The translations under genes and the position numbers were made by a program. Of a stretch of 6,386 nt of DNA, positions 1-5,648 are shown in pieces (within the stretch, counting starts at the first letter, position 1; every line of letters begins with the position of its first letter). Origin of the DNA: Myxococcales bacterium (GTDB lineage: Bacteria > Myxococcota > Polyangia > Fen-1088); contig PMLH01000625.1 of assembly GCA_003159055.1 (NCBI GenBank), positions 14,458 through 20,843 of the forward strand, read 5' to 3'. Under the pieces are notes generated by a model. That model worked only from the letters and a program-made list of their open reading frames with translations, made no database searches and was not told the DNA's origin.

Positions 1-499
1 ATGGCAACACGAAGTAGCCCTTGGCCGGCAAGCGAGCGGGCAATTCCTTCCAGGTCCGCTCGTCGACCAGGCCGTTCGCGGTCAGATACACCGCGCGCTC
101 GGCCTCGACGAATGCGCCGCCCAAGAATGCGGCCATGATGCGCGCCGAGAAATACTCGCCGCGTGAAGCGATCCAGTCGCGGTCGGCACCGGCCATGACC
201 GCGGCTTCGAAAGCATCGAGCGCGGCAGCCATGCCGGCCTGGACGCCCAGCTCGCTTTCAATCTGGAGGAAACGGCTGCGCAGAAGGGACAGCGAAGGAC
301 TGGCGTCCATCTCGCGCGAAACCATCTCGTGGATCGACAACAGAATGTCGGTGACCTTGGGATCCTGCTTGTGGCGCTTGCCCGGCGCCGAGACGACGAC
401 CGCGCGCCTATCCGGATTGGATCGGATGATGGCGGCGACCTTTCGGAACTGGGAAGCGTCGGCGAGGGATGTGCCCCCGAATTTGCAGGCGATGGTCAT
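1..499 (-). CDS. lysC: Aspartate kinase (aspartokinase), N-terminal part, cut by the window edge
   Basis: This is the first 166 codons of an aspartate kinase, which phosphorylates L-aspartate with ATP in the first step of lysine, threonine, methionine and diaminopimelate synthesis in the cytoplasm. Translating the minus strand from the ATG at 499-497 gives an uninterrupted frame to the left edge. KFGGTS at residues 6-11 is the amino-acid kinase nucleotide/substrate motif. VVVSAPGKR at 34-42, followed by KVTD at 48-51, and SRGEY at 112-116 with its following helix are hallmarks of the family. The start is firm: AAGGAG lies four bases upstream and the motif begins at residue 6, as is usual. Full-length enzymes have about 400-460 residues, so the rest of the kinase domain and the C-terminal ACT regulatory domains lie outside the window; feedback control cannot be judged. 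It lies downstream of malQ on the same strand, about 90 bases away. Family assignment is very secure; the symbol follows common usage. Confidence 0.93.
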   Translation of the reverse strand, partial: MTIACKFGGTSLADASQFRKVAAIIRSNPDRRAVVVSAPGKRHKQDPKVTDILLSIHEMVSREMDASPSLSLLRSRFLQIESELGVQAGMAAALDAFEAAVMAGADRDWIASRGEYFSARIMAAFLGGAFVEAERAVYLTANGLVDERTWKELPARLPAKGYFVLP

Positions 500-502
500 G
501 GT

Positions 503-509
503 ACTCCTT
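503..509 (-). promoter_or_regulatory. Ribosome binding site of the aspartate kinase gene
   Basis: Read on the minus strand this is AAGGAGT, four bases before the ATG at 499-497. It is the clearest Shine-Dalgarno sequence on the minus strand of the window and fixes the lysC start. Confidence 0.8.
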
Positions 510-537
510 GCGTGAGCTTGGTTTTCCACTACTTCCC

Positions 538-577
538 CGATCCGCGGGAGTAGATCAAGCTTGAACCGCGCGGATCG
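538..577. repeat. Inverted repeat in the malQ-lysC gap
   Basis: CGATCCGCG at 538-546 is perfectly repeated in reverse complement at 569-577, with 22 bases between. Inside it sits a separate 10-base palindrome, TCAAGCTTGA at 555-564, which is not concentric with the outer arms. The element lies between the malQ stop and the lysC start. No T-run follows on either strand, so it is not a standard intrinsic terminator. It could be an RNA hairpin between the two genes, an operator, or chance in GC-rich DNA. The rest of 500-591 shows no convincing promoter. Confidence 0.4.
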
Positions 578-591
578 TCTGCTCGGAGCCG

Positions 592-2175
592 CTACTCCGA
601 GCGCCCTGCTTCGACCGACAGGCAGCGCAGGCGGTCGGTGGTCGTTTGCTCGTCGGCTAGGGCTTCGACGGTCACGGGCATGCGGTAGGTCCAGTTGCGG
701 TTGTTCACGCTGCCGGGCACGTTCACTTGTTCGCGATGGCCGAGGAGGTCCTGGAAGGGCAGAAGGCACAGGTTTGCGCCCGATTGGTACAGCACGCGCA
801 GAAGGGCGTCGCGGATCGCGTCGTCGAACTTGCGGTCGGAGTCCAGCTGGGCAAGACCTGGCAGGCGCGCAAGGCCACGGCGGTCGTCGGGGGAAAGGCT
901 GTCGTACCACTCGGCTTGGGTGGTCGTGTCGTGCGTGCCCGAGGTGGCAACGGAAATTGCCGGCCATCGCGCAGGATCCCGATAAAACGGTTGCATCCGG
1001 CCGTCGCGCCACAGGTCGTCCTTTTCCCAGCGCAGGACCCGATACCCAGGCAGGCCAAGCCGCGCCAGCGACGGGCGCAGGAATTCCGGAACCATGCCCA
1101 GGTCTTCCGCCACCACTTCGCCATACTCGTTCATCATGGTGAGCAGGGTTTCGCCGAGGCGGATCTGCGCTTCTTCGTCCGACGGTGTGAAGCCCGACTT
1201 TCGTCCGTCGGCCGATCGGTAGTAGGTGCGGTACAGGCCGATCACGTGGTCGACGCGGTAAAGCCCGAACAGGCGCCCGGCGCGCTCGGCGCGCTCGCGC
1301 ATCCACGCAAAGTCGGTCCTTTCCATCGTCGCCCAATCGAAAAGCGGCAGGCCCCAGTCCTGCCCTTCGGCACACAAGGCGTCCGGCGGCGCGCCCACGC
1401 GCATGCCCGGGCGAAACAGTTTGCGATGTTTCCACACGTCGGCGGAATCCTCCGCAACCACAAACGGCAGATCGCCCATCAACTCGACGCCGAGGCTTTG
1501 CACTTGTGCGCGTGCCTGCCGCCATTGCACGTCCAGCTGCCACTGCTGCCAGGTGACGAAGGCGATTTCCTCTGCGTGGGTCTTCTGCGCCTTTTCCAGG
1601 GCGGCAGGCTTCCGGTTGGCCAAGTCCTTCGGCCAGTCTTTCCAGTGTTTGTCGTACTGTTGGTGGAGCGCCGCAAACAGGGCCCAGTCTTCAATCCAAT
1701 GGCGATGGTCCTTGCGAAACTCGGCCAGCTTCTGCGCTCGCTTTGTGCGGTGCTTGCCCTCGTGGGCGGCGAAGTGCGCGAAGCTGAGTCGCATGGCGCG
1801 CTCCTTGAGCGGGCGCAACCGGTTCCAGGGCACGGCCGGCGCCGCGGCGACTTCGTCGAGCAGGCAGCGATCCTCGTGGGAAAGGGCACTTCGTCCACCG
1901 GCCGCGACGAAATCCTCGCAGGCATCCAGGCCGAGATATACAGGATCAATCGCAAACGCGGTGCTGGCCGAGTACGGGCTGGTCTCGCCCCCGGACACCG
2001 CGCAAACCGGCAACATCTGGACCACCCGAATGCCGGCTCGACTGCTCCATCGTGCCATGGGCACGAGATCTGGGATCTCCCCAAGCCCCCAGCCGCTGCC
2101 GGTGCGAATGGAGAAAAGCGGAATCAGAACGCCAGCGCGGCGTCGCTCGGGGTTGGGCCGGATCGTACCAGGCAT
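592..2175 (-). CDS. malQ: 4-alpha-glucanotransferase (amylomaltase, GH77)
   Basis: This 527-residue cytoplasmic enzyme transfers alpha-1,4-glucan segments between maltodextrins, releasing glucose; it serves maltodextrin and glycogen turnover. The GH77 signature residues are all present: RVDH at 307-310 carries the nucleophile D309, EDLG at 357-360 carries the acid/base E357, and SGTHD at 412-416 carries the third catalytic aspartate D416. GDLPF at 234-238, the glucan-binding loop stretch GAPPD at 261-265 followed by WGLP near 274, and the C-terminal NVPG..NNRNW region near 485-495 also match. The length fits the short form (about 500 residues, as in Thermus) without the N-terminal extension of the E. 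coli enzyme. The ATG at 2175-2173 is the first start after an in-frame TAG at 2190-2188, and no upstream Shine-Dalgarno sequence is visible. It diverges from the epimerase gene with a 34-base gap, and lysC follows downstream. Confidence 0.95.
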   Translation of the reverse strand: MPGTIRPNPERRRAGVLIPLFSIRTGSGWGLGEIPDLVPMARWSSRAGIRVVQMLPVCAVSGGETSPYSASTAFAIDPVYLGLDACEDFVAAGGRSALSHEDRCLLDEVAAAPAVPWNRLRPLKERAMRLSFAHFAAHEGKHRTKRAQKLAEFRKDHRHWIEDWALFAALHQQYDKHWKDWPKDLANRKPAALEKAQKTHAEEIAFVTWQQWQLDVQWRQARAQVQSLGVELMGDLPFVVAEDSADVWKHRKLFRPGMRVGAPPDALCAEGQDWGLPLFDWATMERTDFAWMRERAERAGRLFGLYRVDHVIGLYRTYYRSADGRKSGFTPSDEEAQIRLGETLLTMMNEYGEVVAEDLGMVPEFLRPSLARLGLPGYRVLRWEKDDLWRDGRMQPFYRDPARWPAISVATSGTHDTTTQAEWYDSLSPDDRRGLARLPGLAQLDSDRKFDDAIRDALLRVLYQSGANLCLLPFQDLLGHREQVNVPGSVNNRNWTYRMPVTVEALADEQTTTDRLRCLSVEAGRSE

Positions 2176-2209
2176 TGAAAGGTTGGGCTATGATACGGCT
2201 CCCATTGCC
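2176..2209. promoter_or_regulatory. Candidate bidirectional promoter between malQ and the epimerase gene
   Basis: Only 34 bases separate the two divergent start codons. TATGATA at 2189-2195 reads TATGAT on the plus strand and TATCAT on the minus strand, each one mismatch from the consensus -10 box. Initiation about seven bases past the box would give leaders of roughly 8-9 bases in both directions, which fits the lack of a Shine-Dalgarno sequence before either gene. The -35 regions would fall inside the opposite coding sequences and match the consensus poorly. The role is inferred from position and symmetry only. Confidence 0.35.
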
Positions 2210-3196
2210 ATGAGCGACACTTCTTTTGCGATCCCAAGGATTTCCGGACGGCGAATTCTCCTCACCGGTGGTGCCGGCTTCATCGGCTCGCACCTCGTGG
2301 AAAGGTTGGCCCCTGACAACGACATCGTGGTGCTCGATACCTTTCGTCGCAATGCTTTGGGGCCGGCGGGGCTCGACAAGCATCCGCGGGTCAAAGCGAT
2401 CAAGGGCGACGTCCTTGATGCAGGGGCGGTGAGCGATGCGATGTCGGGCTGCGATGCCGCCATCCACCTGGCATCCATCGCCGGGGTGGATACGGTGCTG
2501 AGCAATCCGGTACTCACCATGCGAGTCTCGATGCTTGGCACGATGAACGTGCTCGAAGCGGCGCAGGCAGCGGGCAGCGTAAAGCGGGTCATCGATTTCT
2601 CGACCAGCGAGGTCTTCGGCCGCTACGCCTACAACGTGACCGAATGGGACGCCACCACCTTGGGCGCCGTCGGTGAGGCGCGCTGGACCTACGCCGTCGC
2701 CAAGCTGGCGACCGAACACCTGGCGATGAACTACTGGAAGCAATACCAGCTTCCCACGGTGTCGATTCGGCCCTTCAACATCTACGGTCCGCGCCAGGTG
2801 GGCGAGGGCGCAGTTCATCACTTCATCCTGCGCGCCCTGAGCGGACAGCCGCTCACCGTTCACAACGACGGGGCGCAGATTCGTGCTTGGTGCTACGTGG
2901 ACGACATCGTCGACGGCATCATGCTGGCGCTCGCGCGCGACGAAGCGGTGGGGCACTCGTTCAACATCGGCAACCCGCGCTCGACCCTGACCATCCACGC
3001 ACTGGCCAAGGAAATCGTGCGCTTGGCCTCCAGCGCTTCGCATATCGAGTACGTGCCGTGGAACCACGCCGACGTCGAGCTGCGCATCCCGAACATCGAC
3101 AAGGCGAAGGAGCTTCTACACTTCGCGCCCAAGATCGATCTGGAAGAAGGGCTTCTGCGCACCATCTACTGGTATCGCCGACACCTCGATGGCTAA
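2210..3196 (+). CDS. NAD-dependent epimerase/dehydratase (extended SDR, nucleotide-sugar type)
   Basis: This 328-residue cytoplasmic enzyme belongs to the extended short-chain dehydrogenase family that epimerises, dehydrates or decarboxylates nucleotide sugars using bound NAD. The Rossmann motif TGGAGFIG is at residues 19-26, an acidic residue ending the second strand (VLD, 41-43) suggests NAD rather than NADP, HLASIAG is at 86-92, the catalytic serine region FSTSEVFG is at 130-137, and the YxxxK pair is Y161/K165. RPFNIYGPRQ at 187-196 and the YVDD at 229-232 are typical of UDP-glucuronate decarboxylases, UDP-glucose 4-epimerases and dTDP-glucose dehydratases; sequence alone does not decide the substrate. 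The frame stays open far upstream, antisense to malQ, but the ATG at 2210 is placed 12 residues before the Rossmann strand as expected. No Shine-Dalgarno sequence precedes it. The ABC ATPase gene follows after 15 bases, suggesting co-transcription. Confidence 0.9.
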   Translation: MSDTSFAIPRISGRRILLTGGAGFIGSHLVERLAPDNDIVVLDTFRRNALGPAGLDKHPRVKAIKGDVLDAGAVSDAMSGCDAAIHLASIAGVDTVLSNPVLTMRVSMLGTMNVLEAAQAAGSVKRVIDFSTSEVFGRYAYNVTEWDATTLGAVGEARWTYAVAKLATEHLAMNYWKQYQLPTVSIRPFNIYGPRQVGEGAVHHFILRALSGQPLTVHNDGAQIRAWCYVDDIVDGIMLALARDEAVGHSFNIGNPRSTLTIHALAKEIVRLASSASHIEYVPWNHADVELRIPNIDKAKELLHFAPKIDLEEGLLRTIYWYRRHLDG

Positions 3197-3211
3197 GATG
3201 GCGTTTCATCG

Positions 3212-4147
3212 ATGACCGACATCGTTCTGCGTGCCGACGGGCTGGCCAAGACCTTTCACCTGGGCTTCTTTCGCAAACGCGTCGAGGCGGTGAAAGACGC
3301 GTCGTTCGACGTTCGGCGCGGCGAGGTGTTCGGCTACCTCGGCCCCAACGGCTCGGGCAAGACCACCACGCTCAAGATGCTGATGGGGTTGGTATTTCCG
3401 TCGCGCGGGCGCGCCGAGGTGCTGGGGCGTTCGGTGCCGAACCGCGAGGCCAAACGGCGGCTTGGCTATCTGCCTGAGAGCCCGTATTTTTACGAATACC
3501 TGACCCCCGAGGAATTCCTCGATCTGGCCGGTGCGCTTTCCGACGTGCCGAGACGCGAGCGCCGCAAGCGCGCCGACGGGCTTATCAACCGTGTCGGCCT
3601 CGACCACGCGCGCGGCCGGCCGCTGCGCAAGTTTTCCAAGGGCATGCTCCAGCGCATCGGTATCGCGCAGGCCTTGATGGGCGATCCCGAGCTGGTGGTT
3701 CTCGACGAACCGATGACGGGCCTCGATCCGATCGGCCGCAAGGAAATTCGTGACCTCATGCTCGAGCTCAAGCGCGAGGGTCGGACCGTTCTCTACTCGA
3801 CCCACATCCTTCCGGACGTGGAAACGACCTGCGATCGGGTTGCCATGATCTTCGCCGGCCGCATTCGCGACGTCGGACCGCTCTCCGAGCTTCTCTCCGC
3901 CCGCTTGCTGTCGACGGAAATCTCCCTCCGTCACGGCGTCGGGCAGATTCCGCCCCTGCCCGAGGGTGGCAAGATCCGCCAAACCCCCGATGGCATGCTG
4001 ATCGATCTGCCAGAAGGCGCGGATGTGGATGCATTTCTGCGCGCGGCGCTTGCCGCCCAGTGCAGCGTCATCTCGGTAACAGAGCGGCGCGAATCCCTCG
4101 AAGACCTCTTCGTGCGCGAGGCGGAAGCGCAGAAGGGCACGTCATGA
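3212..4147 (+). CDS. ABC transporter ATP-binding protein (ABC-2 exporter type)
   Basis: This 311-residue ATPase would power the membrane protein encoded immediately downstream. Motifs appear in order: Walker A GPNGSGKTT at residues 44-52, a YLPE segment at the Q-loop position (glutamate E89 where many ABC proteins have glutamine, a usual variant in this NatA/DrrA/GldA-like group), signature FSKGM at 141-145, Walker B LVVLDEP at 161-167 with catalytic E166, D-loop GLD at 170-172 and switch histidine H198 in YSTHIL. Residues from about 222 form the C-terminal extension common in these proteins, ending with SLEDLF near 298. The gene starts 15 bases after the epimerase stop without a strong ribosome site, and its TGA overlaps the permease start as ATGA, so the two are probably translationally coupled. 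The substrate is unknown; drug, copper-site maturation (NosF-like), gliding (GldA-like) and lipid or glycan export are all possible in this family. Confidence 0.93.
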   Translation: MTDIVLRADGLAKTFHLGFFRKRVEAVKDASFDVRRGEVFGYLGPNGSGKTTTLKMLMGLVFPSRGRAEVLGRSVPNREAKRRLGYLPESPYFYEYLTPEEFLDLAGALSDVPRRERRKRADGLINRVGLDHARGRPLRKFSKGMLQRIGIAQALMGDPELVVLDEPMTGLDPIGRKEIRDLMLELKREGRTVLYSTHILPDVETTCDRVAMIFAGRIRDVGPLSELLSARLLSTEISLRHGVGQIPPLPEGGKIRQTPDGMLIDLPEGADVDAFLRAALAAQCSVISVTERRESLEDLFVREAEAQKGTS

Positions 4148-4929
4148 ATCGCATCATCGCCATCGCTTGGAACACCTTTCGCGAGGCGGTTCGCAACAAG
4201 ATCCTGTACAGCCTGCTGTTCTTCGCCGTGCTCATCATCGTGTCGGCGGTGGCCATCGGGAACCTTACCCTGCACGAAGAAGTCCGCGCCGTTCGCGACA
4301 TCGGCCTGTTCGGCATCGACATCTTCGGCGTGATCATCGCGATCTTCGTGGGCGTGAACCTGCTCTACAAAGAGCTCGACCTCAAGACCGTGTACACGAT
4401 TTTGCCCAAGCCTCTGTGGCGCTGGGAGTTCGTGCTCGGCAAGTGGCTCGGCATCTTGCTGACCCTCGCTGTGCAGATGGTTGTGATGGGGCTCGTCCTC
4501 GGCATTGTGCTGGCCATGGAGGACGCGCATTTCGACGTTCCGACGGCGAAGGCGGTGTGGCTTCTGTTCATCAACGTGATGCTGGTGACGTCCATCGCGG
4601 TGTTCTTCTCTGCGTTTTCGAGCCCTTTCCTTTCGGGGTTCTTTTCGCTGGGCTGTTTCGTCGTGGGGCGGTCGGTTCCGGATATTCGGGCGCTCGGCGA
4701 GAAAGTCGGACCCGGCGCAAAAACCGTTCTCAACCTGCTTTGCGACATCGTGCCCAACCTGCACCTCTTCTACCCGTCCGGCTCGATCGTGGGCGCCGAA
4801 GAAGTATCGGTACACCGGCAGTTCGTCGGGGCGGACTACATTCTCTCTGCGACCGCCTACGGTGTCGCCTACTCGGTTGTGGTGCTCATCTTCGCGATGT
4901 TGATCTTCCGCAAACGGGACTTCGTCTGA
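4144..4929 (+). CDS. ABC-2 type transporter permease
   Basis: This 261-residue inner-membrane protein is the transmembrane half of the exporter whose ATPase lies just upstream. An amphipathic start with the typical NTFREAVRNK segment (10-19) is followed by about six hydrophobic segments near residues 21-39, 54-74, 101-125, 137-157, 160-176 and 234-254. The cytoplasmic-loop segment around 80-100 (a LPKP..W..E...GK pattern) matches ABC-2 permeases, where it contacts the ATPase. A longer hydrophilic stretch lies at about 178-230. The ATG at 4144 overlaps the ATPase stop by four bases, with AAGGG a few bases before it as ribosome site; longer readings of the same frame lack support. Its stop overlaps the next start as TGATG. 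The transported molecule cannot be read from the sequence. It most resembles permeases paired with NosF/GldA-like ATPases rather than the Wzm polysaccharide exporters, by impression only. Confidence 0.88.
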   Translation: MNRIIAIAWNTFREAVRNKILYSLLFFAVLIIVSAVAIGNLTLHEEVRAVRDIGLFGIDIFGVIIAIFVGVNLLYKELDLKTVYTILPKPLWRWEFVLGKWLGILLTLAVQMVVMGLVLGIVLAMEDAHFDVPTAKAVWLLFINVMLVTSIAVFFSAFSSPFLSGFFSLGCFVVGRSVPDIRALGEKVGPGAKTVLNLLCDIVPNLHLFYPSGSIVGAEEVSVHRQFVGADYILSATAYGVAYSVVVLIFAMLIFRKRDFV

Positions 4930-5573
4930 TGGCGACCATCCGGCGTCAGCTGGCCATCGCCGGAATCGGCATTTTTGCCGCCGTCAGCGTGGTGGTCGTG
5001 CGGCTGGTCATCGAAGCCCAAACCGCGTACCGGCAGGGCGCGGCAGCAGAAGAACGCGGCGACCCTGTCGAGGCGGTTCGCCACTACCTCGACGCGGGAC
5101 GCGCGTACGTGCCAGGTAATCCGGTGGTGCACCGAGCCCTCGACCGTCTGGACGCCATGGGTGTCGCCGCAGTGACCAGGGGCGACTACGCGACCGCGCG
5201 CGCTGCTTTCGAGGCTGAGCGGGCGGCCCTGCTGGGGACACAGTCCTTCTACACGCCCTACGCCAATCGGTTGCCCGTCATCAACCGTCGGCTGGCTCGC
5301 CTGATGGCGGCGACCGAAGACCCGATCGGGAGCTCCACGTTCGAAGAGCGCACGGCCTGGCACGAGCAACGCCTGACCGAAAGGCCTCGTCCCAAAACCT
5401 CTTTGGTTATGCTGGCGTTGCTCGGTCTGGCGCTGTGGTGCACCTCGGCGGTGGTCTTCTTTCTTAAGGGGCTCGACAGGAATTTTGTCCTGGTGCGCAC
5501 GCCTGCGGTTTTTGCCGGCCTTGGTTTTTTGGTCGGGCTGGGGATGTTCCTCGTGTGCCTTCGTTTGGCGTAA
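4929..5573 (+). CDS. Uncharacterised membrane protein with TPR-like helices, coupled to the ABC exporter
   Basis: I do not recognise a named family for this 214-residue protein. It has a hydrophobic segment at residues 8-27 after a short basic N-terminus (IRRQ), then a soluble helical region at about 29-150, then two more hydrophobic segments near 157-178 and 191-212. The soluble region holds two TPR-like helix pairs: one about 30-62 (AYRQGAAAEERGD then a Y near 53) and one about 74-103 (AAVTRGDYATARAAFE). The basic loop between the last two segments (KGLDR) and the basic N-terminus suggest, by the positive-inside rule, that the helical region lies outside the cytoplasm. The ATG at 4929-4931 overlaps the permease TGA by one base, so translation is likely coupled. 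This implies a role with the transporter, for example as an accessory or substrate-handling subunit, but that is inference. No intrinsic terminator follows. Confidence 0.8.
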   Translation: MATIRRQLAIAGIGIFAAVSVVVVRLVIEAQTAYRQGAAAEERGDPVEAVRHYLDAGRAYVPGNPVVHRALDRLDAMGVAAVTRGDYATARAAFEAERAALLGTQSFYTPYANRLPVINRRLARLMAATEDPIGSSTFEERTAWHEQRLTERPRPKTSLVMLALLGLALWCTSAVVFFLKGLDRNFVLVRTPAVFAGLGFLVGLGMFLVCLRLA

Positions 5574-5586
5574 ACGGCGGGGTTCG

Positions 5587-5614
5587 TGCCACTGACTCTT
5601 CAAGGAGGGTGGCA
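5587..5614 (+). promoter_or_regulatory. Possible hairpin holding a Shine-Dalgarno sequence before the zinc-ribbon gene
   Basis: TGCCAC at 5587-5592 can pair with GTGGCA at 5609-5614, and CTCT at 5596-5599 can pair with GGAG at 5604-5607 inside. The strong ribosome site AAGGAGG at 5602-5608 falls within the inner stem and loop. A second AAGGAG lies at 5614-5619. If real, the fold would hide the first ribosome site. It is not a terminator, as no T-run follows. The stems are short and may be chance. Confidence 0.25.
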
Positions 5615-5631
5615 AGGAGTGCTACAAGTAA

Positions 5632-5641
5632 GGCCTAGGCC
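5632..5641. repeat. Ten-base perfect palindrome just before the zinc-ribbon start
   Basis: GGCCTAGGCC is its own reverse complement and ends eight bases before the ATG at 5649. It could be an operator half-site pair or a chance palindrome. Together with the hairpin candidate upstream it accounts for everything notable in the 75-base gap 5574-5648, where I see no clear -10/-35 promoter. Confidence 0.3.
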
Positions 5642-5648
5642 GAAACTA

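Noticed and set aside
727..2178. Long plus-strand open frame (483 codons) covering malQ in antisense
   Set aside because: malQ on the minus strand has all GH77 catalytic motifs; the antisense translation shows no family motifs and is the usual GC-rich shadow frame.
2175..2194. TTGAAA at 2175-2180 as a -35 box for TATGAT at 2189-2194
   Set aside because: The spacing is only eight bases, about half of what sigma-70 type promoters need.
1403..2209. Upstream extension of the epimerase frame through the malQ region
   Set aside because: The extension is antisense to malQ and resembles nothing; the family's N-terminal Rossmann strand begins just after the ATG at 2210.
1946..3067. Minus-strand open frame (373 codons) opposite the epimerase
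   Set aside because: It overlaps a motif-complete epimerase gene and the malQ start, and its histidine- and arginine-rich translation looks like a shadow frame.
3206..3982. Minus-strand open frame opposite the ABC ATPase
   Set aside because: It is antisense to a complete set of ABC ATPase motifs and shows no recognisable domain.
3931..4815. Minus-strand open frame opposite the permease, very rich in H, D, E and Q
   Set aside because: This composition is what antisense reading of hydrophobic membrane codons gives; the plus strand encodes a clear permease.
5574..5648. Intrinsic terminator after the TPR-like membrane protein gene
   Set aside because: The only hairpin candidate is weak and is not followed by a T-run, so read-through into the zinc-ribbon gene remains possible.
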